Assembly: GCA_944323945.1 (NCBI GenBank)
Contig: CALUUL010000071.1
Coordinates: 1 to 7,832, forward strand
DNA: 7,832 nucleotides
Source of the DNA: Candidatus Gastranaerophilales bacterium
GTDB lineage: Bacteria > Cyanobacteriota > Vampirovibrionia > Gastranaerophilales > Gastranaerophilaceae
Reading direction: 5' to 3'
Shown: positions 7,225 to 7,832 of the stretch, piece after piece
Position numbering within the stretch: position 1 is the first letter of the stretch
Layout of the letters: each line of letters begins with the position of its first letter
The notes under the pieces: generated by a model
Database searches by the model: none
Told to the model about the DNA's origin: nothing
Seen by the model: only the letters and a program-made list of their open reading frames with translations
Position numbers and translations under genes: made by a program

Positions 7225-7832
7225 ATGGATACTCATATATTAATACCGGAAGAACTTGCAATAAAAAAACCTAAAAAAGAACTTTTAGACATAATTAACA
7301 ATAAAAAATTTAATGATAAAGTTCTTTTTGAGCTTGAATCTGATTTTCATAACATAAAGATTATAGAGAATGAAATAGGAAAATTTCTTCACTACAAAGA
7401 TACATATCAAGCAGGTTTTATTAATACAAACTTTTATAAAGGCAATCTTCCTTATATCAATTATTTTTTAATTCCGTATTTAATGAATCCTAAAATTAAA
7501 AATATCCTTTTAATAGGCATGGGCTCAGGAAAAATAATCAATGATTTTGAATTTCTATTTGAAGATTTAAAATCTATTGATGTTGTTGATTTAGAAGAAA
7601 ATATTGCAGATATTGCAAAAAATTATTTTGGTTTTAAGGAATCCAACAAATTTAGTTTTATTTTGCAGGATGGAATTACATATTTGAGAAACAATAAAAG
7701 AAAATATGACCTAATTATAGTAGATGTTGCTAATAATGACGGCATAGATTTAAGGTTTTTAAGTGATGAATATTTCAAAATCATAAAAAAATCTTTAAAG
7801 AAAGACGGAATATTTGTTTCAAATATGTGTGC
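7225..7832 (+). CDS. Spermidine-synthase-fold SAM-binding protein (3' truncated)
   Basis: An open frame from ATG 7225 runs off the window after 202 codons. After a charged N-terminal stretch of about 40 residues, HNIKIIENEIGKFL (42-55) matches the beta-hairpin that precedes the Rossmann fold in SpeE-type proteins. Then come motif I ILLIGMGSG (94-102), an acidic strand end DVVDLEENI (119-127) that would bind the ribose, LQDGITYL (147-154) and YDLIIVDVANNDG (161-173), in the order of spermidine synthases. The usual GGGDGG is GMGSG, and the catalytic D(S/T)(S/T)DP is replaced by DVANND. A true polyamine synthase is therefore doubtful, and a related methyltransferase-like protein is more likely. 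It follows the CHAP gene by 33 bp on the same strand. An in-frame TTG at 7207 is an alternative start, but it also lacks a ribosome site. Confidence 0.85.
   Translation, partial: MDTHILIPEELAIKKPKKELLDIINNKKFNDKVLFELESDFHNIKIIENEIGKFLHYKDTYQAGFINTNFYKGNLPYINYFLIPYLMNPKIKNILLIGMGSGKIINDFEFLFEDLKSIDVVDLEENIADIAKNYFGFKESNKFSFILQDGITYLRNNKRKYDLIIVDVANNDGIDLRFLSDEYFKIIKKSLKKDGIFVSNMC

Overview
This window comes from an AT-rich bacterial genome (roughly 70% A+T by eye). It carries ordinary housekeeping genes plus one unusual cell-wall hydrolase. The taxon cannot be fixed from sequence reading alone. My best guess is a low-GC gut lineage such as the Gastranaerophilales (Vampirovibrionia/'Melainabacteria'), because the HU protein has a cyanobacterium-like look and the genome is so AT-rich. 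A low-GC Firmicute or another AT-rich lineage is not excluded. No mobile element, CRISPR array, rRNA or tRNA was seen.

Layout. Bases 1-111 are the last 36 codons of an unidentified plus-strand gene. It converges, 30 bp away, on a small secreted hypothetical protein with a WG-repeat-like motif (142-663, minus). Three housekeeping genes follow on the minus strand, in transcription order lysS (3626-5122), the HU gene (3230-3523) and mutS2 (788-3157). They are probably not one operon. HU has its own near-consensus promoter (3559-3586) and is followed by a strong intrinsic terminator (3173-3207). mutS2 has no Shine-Dalgarno sequence but has a TATAAT six bases before its ATG, so it may be transcribed as a leaderless mRNA from a promoter that overlaps the HU terminator.

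Divergent from lysS, on the plus strand, lies a 634-residue protein (5287-7191). It combines a novel N-terminal segment, one perfect EF-hand loop, a Ser/Gly/Asn linker, about 250 residues of coiled coil and a C-terminal CHAP amidase/peptidase domain. The coiled coil plus CHAP order recalls the PcsB-type division hydrolases, but there is no signal peptide and an in-frame upstream stop rules one out. This is the most interesting gene here. After it, a spermidine-synthase-fold protein (7225 to the window end, truncated) starts with a second TATAAT-7 nt-ATG arrangement and lacks the usual polyamine-synthase active-site motifs.

Functionally, lysS (translation), HU (nucleoid structure) and mutS2 (recombination control and/or rescue of collided ribosomes) are core information-processing genes. 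The two right-hand genes are accessory, and their joint role, if any, is unknown. All intergenic gaps are shorter than 170 bp.
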